Assembly (NCBI GenBank): GCA_018712465.1
Contig: DVGY01000158.1
Coordinates: forward strand, 1-14,864
Direction: 5' to 3'
Source: Candidatus Egerieicola pullicola
GTDB taxonomy: Bacteria; Bacillota; Clostridia; Oscillospirales; Ruminococcaceae
DNA: 14,864 bases
Shown here: positions 1 to 6,516 of the stretch, piece after piece
Position numbering within the stretch: the first letter of the stretch is position 1
How the letters are laid out: every line of letters starts with the position of its first letter
Notes under the pieces: model-generated
The model's database searches: none
Told to the model about the DNA's origin: nothing
What the model saw: the letters and a program-made list of their open reading frames with translations, nothing else
Translations under genes and position numbers: made by a program

Positions 1-45
1 GGATCAGGTACCGTATCAAATCCGCAGCATCGCTGAAAAACAGGC

Positions 46-75
46 AAAAAAAGAGAGCCGACCTCATCGGCTCTC
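46..75 (-). terminator. intrinsic terminator of the araC-type gene
   Basis: A perfect 9-bp stem (GAGAGCCGA at 53-61, TCGGCTCTC at 67-75) with a 5-nt loop. Read on the minus strand it is followed by a run of seven T (46-52 on the plus strand is all A). It lies 13 bp past the stop codon of the minus-strand regulator, so it most likely ends that transcript. The first 45 bp of the window hold nothing I can assign. Confidence 0.85.
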
Positions 76-88
76 CGAGAAAATGGTT

Positions 89-934
89 TTACTTTTTTAA
101 TCCTGCATTTATGCACTGCTTCCGATATTGTCCCGGCGCGATGCCCTTCACCTGTTTGAAGGCTTTGGAAAACACCACCGCATCCTTATAGCCGCAGGAA
201 TGAGCAATGTTTTGCAGGGAATATTGGGTGGTGCGGAGCAATTCGCAGGCCCGGTGGATCTTGAAGTTGGTCAAGTATTCCTGGGGGGACTGGTGGAGAT
301 GCTCCTGAAACAGGGTGAACAGGTAGCTGCGGTTGATGCCCACATATTCCGCCACGTCGGCGATCAGAATGCCTTGGGAGTAATTGTGGCGGATAAACTC
401 CATGGCCTTGGCCACATAGTCCACCCGTTTCCCGTTCCCTCGGGTGGGGCAAGTAGCGGGAAGGCTTTGGGCCAGCACTCCGAAAAACTGGTACAGCAGG
501 CCCTGCAAAAACAGTTCGTGAGTAAAGCCGGCACAGTTGTGCTGCAGCATCTGCTCTACAATGGAGCGCAGCGCCAGGTTATGCTCACAGGAGAAAGTGG
601 GATTTTTCCGGCTCAGCCCCAACCGCTGAAGGTACTCTGCGGCGTACACCCCATCAAAGGCAATCCAAACATAACTCCAGGGATGCAGCTGGTCCGCCTG
701 ATACCGGTGGGTGAGGTTGGGAGGAACTACAAAGCCTTGGGTGGCGGACAAGCGGTAGGGCCGGTCTTCCAGCCAAAAGGTGCCTTCTCCTTCCAAGATA
801 TAATGTAAGATCCAGGTAGGGCGGACAGCCGGGCCGTAATTGTGCAAGGGCAGACAACGGCTTCTCCCGGCATAACAAAGGTAAAAATCGTCGCTCTTTT
901 TTTCCAGCAAGGGAAGGTACTCGGTGTTTTCCAT
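89..934 (-). CDS. AraC-family transcriptional regulator (probable galactose/galactoside regulator)
   Basis: This 281-residue protein has the two-part plan of AraC/XylS sugar regulators. An N-terminal cupin-like sensor domain spans roughly residues 15-160 (the stretch GEGTFWLEDRPYRL followed by VVPPNLTHRY is typical of the beta-barrel). A C-terminal double helix-turn-helix spans roughly 175-275, with the first recognition unit at IADVAEYVGINRSYLFTLF and the second at SLQNIAHSCGYKDAVVFSKAF, ending in the family hallmark PGQYRK. A purine-rich stretch (GGAAAGAAG, minus strand) precedes the ATG at a rather long spacing. The gene is divergent from galK and galE across a shared promoter region, which suggests that it senses a sugar and activates that pair, as MsmR/RafR-type regulators do. 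The ligand is inference. A terminator follows directly. Family assignment is firm; the regulon is not proven. Confidence 0.9.
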   Translation of the reverse strand: MENTEYLPLLEKKSDDFYLCYAGRSRCLPLHNYGPAVRPTWILHYILEGEGTFWLEDRPYRLSATQGFVVPPNLTHRYQADQLHPWSYVWIAFDGVYAAEYLQRLGLSRKNPTFSCEHNLALRSIVEQMLQHNCAGFTHELFLQGLLYQFFGVLAQSLPATCPTRGNGKRVDYVAKAMEFIRHNYSQGILIADVAEYVGINRSYLFTLFQEHLHQSPQEYLTNFKIHRACELLRTTQYSLQNIAHSCGYKDAVVFSKAFKQVKGIAPGQYRKQCINAGLKK

Positions 935-1024
935 GGGTCACTTTCTTCTTTCCAAAGGTGATGTCAAATGACGTTGTTGCAAAATTTCTTAAAAACTAAG
1001 ACTCCATTTGCTATTTCTTGTCTT

Positions 1025-1033
1025 ATTATACCA
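1025..1033 (-). promoter_or_regulatory. extended -10 promoter of the araC-type gene
   Basis: The minus strand reads TGGTATAAT, a perfect extended -10 element, about 92 bp upstream of the regulator's ATG. No good -35 hexamer is seen at 16-18 bp, which fits an extended -10 promoter or one that needs an activator. The 342-bp intergenic stretch 935-1276 holds this site, the divergent galK promoter, and a small dyad AAACGGTTT at 1061-1069 between the two promoters that could be an operator (inference). Confidence 0.6.
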
Positions 1034-1124
1034 GATTTTGTAGATCGAAAGGGGTATTTTAAACGGTTTGTTTGGTATCGGAAACATAACGGGAATGATT
1101 GCACTTCCTTTTTCTCCCAAAGGA

Positions 1125-1133
1125 TGGTATAAT
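1125..1133 (+). promoter_or_regulatory. extended -10 promoter of galK-galE
   Basis: TGGTATAAT at 1125-1133 is a perfect extended -10 element. The sequence at the -35 position (around 1105-1110, TTCCTT) is poor, again suggesting an activated promoter. Transcription would start near 1140, giving a leader of about 137 nt before galK. That leader carries a 10-bp direct repeat CCGGACTTGG (1145-1154 and 1214-1223) and a 5-bp hairpin at 1231-1243. Confidence 0.65.
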
Positions 1134-1276
1134 AGCAGCAAATGCCGGACTTGGTTTCGGGGCTTGAGATGGTTTTTCCGTTCAAACGTGGGGGACAGTT
1201 TCCCCGGCACAGACCGGACTTGGCCATCCTCCCGGCGTCCGGGCTATGGACTCTCTGGAAAGGAGAATCAAAGGAT

Positions 1277-2587
1277 ATGGAGTTAAAATCCATTGCTGCT
1301 TGGCGGGCTGAGCTGGAAAGCGGAAACCTGGACCCGGCGTTGCAGCGTTTGTACGGGGCAGATTCCTTTGGGGCGCCCAAACTGCGGCAGCGTTTTTTGG
1401 AGGCTTTGGAGGGTTTTGAACAAACCTTCCCGGAACGGACTTTGACCGGTCTGTTTTCCGCTCCCGGCCGCACCGAAGTGGGAGGCAATCACACCGACCA
1501 TCAACTGGGCTGGGTGTTGGGCGCAGCGGTAAGCTTGGATGTCATTGGGGTGGTGTCCCCCCGGGAGGACAACATCATCCGGGTCCAGTCGCAAGGCTAC
1601 GAGCTGGAAGAGGTGGACCTGTCCCGGTTGGAGCTGGTGTCGGAAGAAAAAGAGACTTCCCAGGCTTTGATTCGGGGGATTGCCGCTCGGTTTTCCCAGT
1701 TTGGTTACCGCATCGGGGGTTTTGACGCTTACACCGCCTCCGCAGTGATGAAGGGGGGCGGGCTCTCCTCTTCGGCAGCCTTTGAAGTACTGATTGGTAC
1801 CGTGCTCAACCATCTTTACAACGGTGGCCTGGTGGATCCCCAACGGATTGCCCAGGTGGGGCAGTATGCGGAAAATGAATATTTCGGCAAGCAGTGCGGC
1901 TTGATGGATCAGATGGTCAGCGCCGTAGGGGGTTTTGTCTCCATTAACTTTGGCGGAGAGCGGCCCCAGATCCGGCAGATTCCCTTTGATTTTTCCAAGG
2001 TACATCACCATCTCTGCGTCACTGAGGTGGGAAGCAGCCACGAAAACCTTTCTGAGGAATACTCCGCCATCCCGGCAGAAATGAAGGCGGTGGCAGCCTG
2101 CTTTGGTCAGCAGGTGCTGAGTCAGGTCAGTGAAGAGGATTTCTATCTGGCTTTGCCGGAACTTCACGACCGGGTCAATGACCGGGCCATTCTCCGGGCA
2201 GCTCACTTCTTTGGGGAGACCCGCCGGGCCAAACAAGAGGCCCAAGCCCTGGAAAACGGGGATTTTGACCGATTTTTAGAGTTGGTGAAGCAGTCGGGAC
2301 AGTCCAGTTTCCGCTGGCTGCAAAATATCTTTGCTCCCCAGGACCCCATCCATCAGCCAGTGTCTCTGGCGCTGTTGGCCAGCGAACATCTCCTGGGAGG
2401 AAGAGGGGCCTGCCGGGTTCACGGCGGCGGATTTGCCGGCACCATTCAGGCTTTTGTGCCGGACGATCTCCTTTGCAGTTATGTAAAGACCATGGAAGAA
2501 CTGTTCGGCCCAGGCAGTTGTCACCGGCTGGCCATTCGTCCTTGGGGCGGAGTGTGTCTGCATATCCCCGGCACCCATCACCGGTGA
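1277..2587 (+). CDS. galK: galactokinase-family GHMP sugar kinase
   Basis: GHMP-superfamily kinase of 436 residues, expected to phosphorylate galactose at C1 with ATP in the Leloir pathway, in the cytoplasm. All three GHMP motifs are present: sugar-binding APGRTEVGGNHTDH at 62-75, the ATP loop KGGGLSSSAAFE at 159-170, and the C-terminal GRGACRVHGGGFAG at 375-388. The catalytic aspartate is in CGLMDQM (Asp211). The ATG at 1277 is chosen because AAAGGAG lies at 1259-1265 and the kinase fold begins soon after; an in-frame ATG at 1142 would add 45 unrelated residues. The canonical motif GEHTDY reads GNHTDH here, a variant I recall from clostridial galactokinase-family proteins, so the exact sugar is less certain. 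It is longer than the usual 390 residues. It is followed by galE after 117 bp. Confidence 0.87.
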   Translation: MELKSIAAWRAELESGNLDPALQRLYGADSFGAPKLRQRFLEALEGFEQTFPERTLTGLFSAPGRTEVGGNHTDHQLGWVLGAAVSLDVIGVVSPREDNIIRVQSQGYELEEVDLSRLELVSEEKETSQALIRGIAARFSQFGYRIGGFDAYTASAVMKGGGLSSSAAFEVLIGTVLNHLYNGGLVDPQRIAQVGQYAENEYFGKQCGLMDQMVSAVGGFVSINFGGERPQIRQIPFDFSKVHHHLCVTEVGSSHENLSEEYSAIPAEMKAVAACFGQQVLSQVSEEDFYLALPELHDRVNDRAILRAAHFFGETRRAKQEAQALENGDFDRFLELVKQSGQSSFRWLQNIFAPQDPIHQPVSLALLASEHLLGGRGACRVHGGGFAGTIQAFVPDDLLCSYVKTMEELFGPGSCHRLAIRPWGGVCLHIPGTHHR

Positions 2588-2605
2588 GTGTACAGTGCAG
2601 GCAGT

Positions 2606-2630
2606 CCGGCAGAAGGCTGCCGGTTCGTTT
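2606..2630 (+). other. hairpin between galK and galE
   Basis: Perfect 7-bp GC-rich stem CCGGCAG / CTGCCGG (2606-2612, 2617-2623) with loop AAGG, followed by TTCGTTT. The weak T tract makes it at best a partial terminator. It may attenuate galE or mark an mRNA processing point. Confidence 0.45.
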
Positions 2631-2704
2631 CCCTACTATCCTACGTTTTATCTGCGCTTGCGTTTGCCTGCAAGCCAAACTTCACTTGGAAAGGAAGGAT
2701 TTTC

Positions 2705-3736
2705 ATGTCCGTACTGATTACCGGCGGAGCCGGGTTTATTGGATCCCACACCTGTGTAGAGCTGCTTCAGGCAGGGGAAGAGATTGTGGTGGTGGATAAC
2801 TTTGTCAACTCTAAACCTGCCGCGGTGGAAGCGGTGAAAACCATTACCGGCAAGGATTTTCCCTTTTATGAAGTAGATCTGCTGGACGAAGAGGGTCTGG
2901 AACGGGTCTTTTCCGAAAACCAGATCGACTGCGTCATCCACTTTGCCGGCCTGAAAGCGGTGGGGGAAAGTGTGCAGCAGCCCCTGCGGTACTACCACAA
3001 CAACCTTACCGGTTCTTTGATCCTCTGCCGGGTGATGGAGCGCCACGGCTGCAAGCGGATGGTATTTTCTTCCTCCGCTACAGTGTACGGCAATCCCCAT
3101 ACCGTGCCCATCACCGAGGATTTTCCCCTGTCCACCACCAATCCCTACGGTTCCACGAAGCTGATGCTGGAACGGATCTTCGGGGATCTTTGTGTGCCGG
3201 ATCCGGAATGGAGCGTCACTCTGCTGCGGTACTTTAACCCCATCGGCGCCCACGAAAGCGGTTTGATTGGGGAGGACCCCAACGGTATTCCCAACAATCT
3301 GATGCCCTATATCTGCCAGGTGGCGGCAGGAAAGCTGGATCACCTGAACGTGTTCGGCAACGACTATCCCACCCACGACGGTACCGGAGTTCGGGATTAC
3401 ATCCATGTGGTGGATTTGGCTAAGGGTCACTGCAACGCCGTGCGGTATGCCCGGCAGCACACCGGCTGCGACGCCATTAACCTGGGCACCGGTAAGGGTT
3501 ACTCGGTGTTGGACATCGTCCACGCCTTTGAAACCGCCACCGGGGTGAAGGTGCCCTATGAAATCGCCCCCCGCCGGGCGGGAGACATCCCCACCTGCTA
3601 TGCCGATCCGTCTAAGGCCAAACGTGTGCTGGGCTGGGAAGCCAAGTATGGGCTGGAGGATATGTGCCGCAGTGCGTGGAATTATATTCAGAAGAAACAG
3701 GAGCGGGAAGGAAAGGAACGCCGTTCCGAGGATTGA
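2705..3736 (+). CDS. galE: UDP-glucose 4-epimerase
   Basis: Short-chain dehydrogenase/reductase epimerase of 343 residues that interconverts UDP-galactose and UDP-glucose using bound NAD. The Rossmann motif GGAGFIGSH sits at 7-15, the catalytic serine in FSSSATVYG (Ser124), and the Tyr-x3-Lys pair at Tyr148/Lys152 in NPYGSTK. Length matches the E. coli enzyme (338). The ATG at 2705 follows AAGGAAGGA; the reading frame is open further upstream but those codons do not belong to the fold. The residue matching the E. coli gatekeeper Tyr299 appears to be Cys298 (in PTCYADP), as in human GALE, so activity on UDP-GlcNAc is possible. It follows galK on the same strand; no galT lies in the window. The last 15 residues form a charged tail. 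Confidence 0.95.
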   Translation: MSVLITGGAGFIGSHTCVELLQAGEEIVVVDNFVNSKPAAVEAVKTITGKDFPFYEVDLLDEEGLERVFSENQIDCVIHFAGLKAVGESVQQPLRYYHNNLTGSLILCRVMERHGCKRMVFSSSATVYGNPHTVPITEDFPLSTTNPYGSTKLMLERIFGDLCVPDPEWSVTLLRYFNPIGAHESGLIGEDPNGIPNNLMPYICQVAAGKLDHLNVFGNDYPTHDGTGVRDYIHVVDLAKGHCNAVRYARQHTGCDAINLGTGKGYSVLDIVHAFETATGVKVPYEIAPRRAGDIPTCYADPSKAKRVLGWEAKYGLEDMCRSAWNYIQKKQEREGKERRSED

Positions 3737-3760
3737 GAGCAGGAAAATGGTTTTTCTTTT

Positions 3761-3788
3761 GCGGCGGCTTGTTTCGGCAGGCCGCTGC
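3761..3788 (+). other. hairpin between galE and ymdB
   Basis: An 11-bp stem with two G-T wobbles (3761-3771 with 3778-3788) and a 6-nt loop lies in the 86-bp gap. It is followed by CCCTTTG rather than a clean T run, so termination of the gal transcript here would be inefficient. No clear promoter for ymdB was found, so read-through is possible. Confidence 0.45.
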
Positions 3789-3822
3789 CCTTTGTTACCT
3801 ATGCTAGGAGGATTGGTATTTG

Positions 3823-4596
3823 ATGAACATTCTTTTTCTTGGCGATGTGGTGGGACAGCCGGGATGCCAGGCTGTGCGGCGGTTTTTGCCGGGCTTTAAG
3901 CGGGAGCATTCGGTGGATGTGGTGATCGCCAACGGGGAAAACTCCGCCATCGGCAACGGTATCCTTCCCCAGTCCGCCAACCACCTGCTGGACAGCGGGG
4001 TGGACCTGCTCACCACCGGCAATCATGTGTTCCGCCGCCGGGAGATCTATCCCTATCTGGATGCCCATCCGGGTCAGATTATCCGCCCCGCCAACTATCC
4101 CTCTTCCGCTCCGGGGGTGGGGTACACGGTGTATGACAGCGGACGGTTCCAGCTGGGAGTCATCAACCTGATGGGAGTGGTGTTTATGGAAGCTTTGGAC
4201 AACCCCTTTCATACTGTGGATCAAATTCTCCCTAAACTGAAGGACTGCAACGCCATTTTGGTGGATTTCCATGCCGAAGCCACCGGGGAAAAGCGGGCCA
4301 TGGGCTTTTATTTGGATGGTCGGGTGACTGCCGTGATTGGCACCCACACCCATGTTCAGACCGCTGACGAACAGATTCTCCCCAAAGGCACCGCCTACCT
4401 TACCGATGCAGGGATGGTGGGGCCGGAACAGTCGGTGCTGGGAGTGAAGCCGGAGGCGGTGCTGAAGCGCCATCTGACCCATATGCCCAGCCGTTTTGAG
4501 ACAGCGGATGGCCCTTGTCGCATTCAGGGGATTTTGCTGAATGTAGAGGCAAAAAGTGGCAAAGTGAACAAGGTTACTAGGGTCAACCTTGTGTAA
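3823..4596 (+). CDS. ymdB: YmdB-family metallophosphoesterase (2',3'-cyclic nucleotide phosphodiesterase)
   Basis: This 257-residue protein matches the YmdB/TIGR00282 family, dinuclear-metal phosphodiesterases. In Bacillus subtilis YmdB acts on 2',3'-cAMP and influences the choice between biofilm and motility. The metal and catalytic residues line up: Asp8 (GDVVG), Glu39-Asn40 (NGEN), Asn67-His68 (TGNHVF), His149 (DFHAEAT), His174 and His176 (GTHTHVQTA). These positions equal or differ by one from those I recall for B. subtilis. AGGAGG at 3806-3811 precedes both an ATG at 3823 and an overlapping TTG at 3820, so the start is uncertain by one residue. It sits just before spoVS, a neighbour pair also found in Bacillus, but rny (ymdA), which precedes ymdB there, is absent. 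Confidence 0.93.
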   Translation: MNILFLGDVVGQPGCQAVRRFLPGFKREHSVDVVIANGENSAIGNGILPQSANHLLDSGVDLLTTGNHVFRRREIYPYLDAHPGQIIRPANYPSSAPGVGYTVYDSGRFQLGVINLMGVVFMEALDNPFHTVDQILPKLKDCNAILVDFHAEATGEKRAMGFYLDGRVTAVIGTHTHVQTADEQILPKGTAYLTDAGMVGPEQSVLGVKPEAVLKRHLTHMPSRFETADGPCRIQGILLNVEAKSGKVNKVTRVNLV

Positions 4597-4620
4597 ATTT
4601 CCAATTATTGTCAGACAGTA

Positions 4621-4649
4621 TTGATTCCGTGCAGGGACCGTGCTATGAT
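4621..4649 (+). promoter_or_regulatory. sigma-A type promoter of spoVS
   Basis: TTGATT (4621-4626), 17-bp spacer, TATGAT (4644-4649) with an extended TGC just before it. It starts 25 bp after the ymdB stop and would give an approximately 35-nt leader. A sigma-H-type site, as used by spoVS in Bacillus subtilis, was not evident. Confidence 0.7.
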
Positions 4650-4690
4650 GAAGGAAAGAAAAATCATTCGCGTTCCAGCAGGAGGTCAAG

Positions 4691-4951
4691 ATGGAGATTT
4701 TGAAAGTATCATCCAGTTCCAGACCCACTTCCGTAGCCGGCGCCATTGCCGGTGTGGTGCGGGAGCAGGGGATTGTGGAGGTGCAGGCGGTAGGCGCCGG
4801 CGCCGCGAATCAAGCCATTAAATCCGTGGCGGTAGCCAGAGGGTATATGGCGCCGGCAGGAGTGGATTTAATCTGCACGCCGGGATTCACCGAGATTGAG
4901 ATTGATGGACAGGAGCGCACCGCTGTGCGGCTGATTGTGGAACCACGGTAA
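4691..4951 (+). CDS. spoVS: stage V sporulation protein S
   Basis: An 86-residue protein, the same length as Bacillus SpoVS and nearly collinear with it: it opens MEILKVS, has the central block SVAGAIAGVVREQG then VGAGAANQAIKSVAVARG, and ends ERTAVRLIVEPR. SpoVS is a small Alba-like fold protein needed for progress from stage V of sporulation (coat assembly, heat resistance) and for septation control. AGGAGG at 4680-4685 is ideally spaced from the ATG. Its own promoter lies at 4621-4649, so it can be expressed apart from ymdB. SpoVS also occurs in some non-sporulating bacteria, so on its own it does not prove sporulation. Confidence 0.97.
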   Translation: MEILKVSSSSRPTSVAGAIAGVVREQGIVEVQAVGAGAANQAIKSVAVARGYMAPAGVDLICTPGFTEIEIDGQERTAVRLIVEPR

Positions 4952-5186
4952 AATCGGATTGGTTTTACCTCTCGTCCAATTCTTTGCTTGAAACGTCTTA
5001 CGACGTTTCTAAGTCCCCCCTTGGCGGCCGGATAGAATGGCTGCCATTTTGCTGGGCAAAAATCAGGGGAACCGACTGGGTTTGCGCAAAGCTGAATCGG
5101 ATAGCTCGGTGGATTGGTGCCAACGAAACATTTTCAGTGTGAAACGCTCTGAAAGAATATTTGGCCCTTTTTTCAAAGGGGTGTTA
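4952..5186 (+). other. gene-free, hairpin-rich stretch after spoVS
   Basis: No convincing coding frame is present. Successive dyads are visible: GAAACGTC/GACGTTTC (4990-4997, 5002-5009, loop TTAC), GGCGGCC/GGCTGCC (5023-5029, 5039-5045, one wobble), TTTTGC/GCAAAA (5047-5052, 5056-5061), the palindrome TTTGCGCAAA (5081-5090), and CCCTTT/AAAGGG (5165-5170, 5175-5180). They run directly into the terminator at 5187-5223. This may be a long structured 3' UTR of spoVS or an independent small RNA. I do not recognise a known RNA family. Confidence 0.45.
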
Positions 5187-5223
5187 GAGGTGTGAGGACA
5201 ACGTCCCCGCCTCTTTTTCTTTT
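5187..5223 (+). terminator. intrinsic terminator downstream of spoVS
   Basis: GAGG ... CCTC outer stem with inner GGAC/GTCC (5196-5199, 5203-5206), imperfect between, followed by TTTTTCTTTT. It is also one copy, in minus orientation, of the interspersed element whose core is GCGGGGAC-n3-GTCCYC (core 5186-5210). It ends the structured region 236 bp after spoVS. Confidence 0.75.
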
Positions 5224-5262
5224 GTCCGGTTTTTGGTTCGGAGACGGATAAAAAATGGGGAC

Positions 5263-5293
5263 AAAACAAAAATGCAGGGGATTTTCCCCTGCA
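5263..5293 (-). terminator. intrinsic terminator of the DUF5685/J-domain/membrane operon
   Basis: Perfect 9-bp palindromic stem TGCAGGGGA/TCCCCTGCA (5273-5281, 5285-5293) with a 3-nt loop. On the minus strand it is followed by TTTTTGTTTT. It lies 20 bp past the stop of the membrane protein gene and is the clear end of that operon. A close relative of this stem occurs at 13643-13662. Confidence 0.9.
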
Positions 5294-5313
5294 CTCTGAA
5301 GTGTTTCCGGTAT

Positions 5314-5856
5314 TCATTTAAACAGCTTTTTCACAATCTTTGGCCGGATAAACCCCAGATACCCTTGGGCTACCCGTTTCAGGCAGAAATCGTACAGCAG
5401 AAATACAATGTTCATCAGCACAAAGAAGATCACGATGCCGTACTGGAAGGCCAGAATCTGGCTGAACAGCTCGGTGACTCCCAATAAGAAGAACACCAGT
5501 GCGCAGCAGATGGCTAAGGCCACGTTGAAGCTGGCCAGCTTGATTACATACTCCAGCACTCGGTTCATCCGTCTGTTCTCCAGCACCCCTTTTAGGATGG
5601 GATACCAGCCGAACAGCCCGATGAAGAGGATCAGAGAATCCAGGTTGCGGATCAGCAGCAGGCTCAGCAAAGAGCACACCACATAGGAGGTCAAGGACCA
5701 CTTCCAGTTCAGTTCAATCATCAGCGGCATCAGTACCATTCCGGCAAAGGCCGGCAGGGCAATGTTCAACATGGGCAGGAAGTTGGCCAAAAACATCAGC
5801 ACTACCGCCAACCCGGAGAAGATGCCCCCTAAAGCCAGTTTTTGGGTCCGTTTCAT
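5314..5856 (-). CDS. six-helix integral membrane protein of unknown function
   Basis: I do not recognise a specific family for this 180-residue protein. It has about six hydrophobic segments, near residues 8-28, 33-50, 53-71, 74-90, 106-129 and 135-161, with a basic C-terminal tail (KIVKKLFK). Size and layout recall small ECF-transporter S components, but I see no vitamin-binding signature and the resemblance may be superficial. GGGAGGAAAG lies just upstream of the ATG. It is the last gene of a minus-strand operon, only 18 bp after the J-domain gene, and a strong terminator follows. The tight spacing suggests that it works with the J-domain protein or shares its regulation. Confidence 0.8.
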   Translation of the reverse strand: MKRTQKLALGGIFSGLAVVLMFLANFLPMLNIALPAFAGMVLMPLMIELNWKWSLTSYVVCSLLSLLLIRNLDSLILFIGLFGWYPILKGVLENRRMNRVLEYVIKLASFNVALAICCALVFFLLGVTELFSQILAFQYGIVIFFVLMNIVFLLYDFCLKRVAQGYLGFIRPKIVKKLFK

Positions 5857-5874
5857 GAAACTTTCCTCCCTTGT

Positions 5875-6516
5875 TTAGCAGCCGCCGCCGCAGCAGTCAC
5901 AGCAAAGATTGGCGCAAGCCATCCCGGCGCAGACGTCGCAGATGCTGCACCCGGTGCCGTTCTGTCCCGGCTGGCCGGTGCGGTAGGGATTTTGGTCGGT
6001 GCCATAGCCGCCGCCGAAGCCGCCTTGGCGCTGATATTGCATCCGGTTCAACGCGGCCCGGTATTCGGCGTTGGAGGGGTTCATCCGGCAGGCAGTGGAG
6101 AAGTATTGGAAAGCGTCGTCCATCCAACCCCGCTGGTAAAAGATGCTGCCCTTTAAGAAGTACCATTCTCCGTCCCGGGCGTTGCCGGCCACTCCGTCCA
6201 GCACCTCTTCCGCTTCCTCAAAGCGGCCTTGGTTAATCATTTGGCGGATGTCGGCAAACCGGCTGCCGTTTTGGTAGCTGTTTTGATTTTGATAGCCGTA
6301 GCCCTGCTGGCTGCTCTGATCGCCTCCCCGGCGCTGTGCCATAATCTGATCGAAGGCAGCGTTGATCTGGGCCATCTTTTCCTCGGCGGTATCCTTCAGG
6401 GGAGAATCCGCGTAGTTGTCCGGATGGTATTTTTTGGCCAGTTCCCGGTAGGCTTTGCGGATCTCGTCGTCGGTGGCGTTGGGAGACACTCCCAGAATGT
6501 CATAGGGTGAGTTCAT
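5875..6516 (-). CDS. J-domain protein with TPR-like region and cysteine-rich tail
   Basis: A 213-residue protein with four parts. Residues 4-62 form a J domain with the DnaK-activating HPD motif at 31-33 (KKYHPDNY). A Gln/Asn/Gly/Tyr-rich linker (66-85) follows. Residues 87-155 look like TPR helices (FEEAEEVLDG, then GEWYFLKGSIFYQRGWMDDA). A Gly-rich spacer leads to a C-terminal tail (190-213) with nine cysteines spaced CxxCxxCx4Cx3CCxCCx3C. The J domain would recruit DnaK; the tail could bind metal or carry a lipid or redox function (inference). The ATG at 6516 is chosen because AAAGGAA precedes it and the J domain begins at once. The start overlaps the end of the upstream DUF5685 gene by 17 nt, implying translational coupling. 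It is not DnaJ itself, which has a zinc-finger and substrate-binding domains. Confidence 0.9.
   Translation of the reverse strand: MNSPYDILGVSPNATDDEIRKAYRELAKKYHPDNYADSPLKDTAEEKMAQINAAFDQIMAQRRGGDQSSQQGYGYQNQNSYQNGSRFADIRQMINQGRFEEAEEVLDGVAGNARDGEWYFLKGSIFYQRGWMDDAFQYFSTACRMNPSNAEYRAALNRMQYQRQGGFGGGYGTDQNPYRTGQPGQNGTGCSICDVCAGMACANLCCDCCGGGC

Noticed and set aside
128..808. Plus-strand open frame of 226 codons opposite the AraC-type gene
   Set aside because: The minus-strand frame has clear AraC domains and a terminator, and this one has neither.
4952..5186. 6S RNA, SRP RNA or a riboswitch after spoVS
   Set aside because: The hairpins are real but no diagnostic conserved motif of these classes is visible, so I report only an unassigned structured region.
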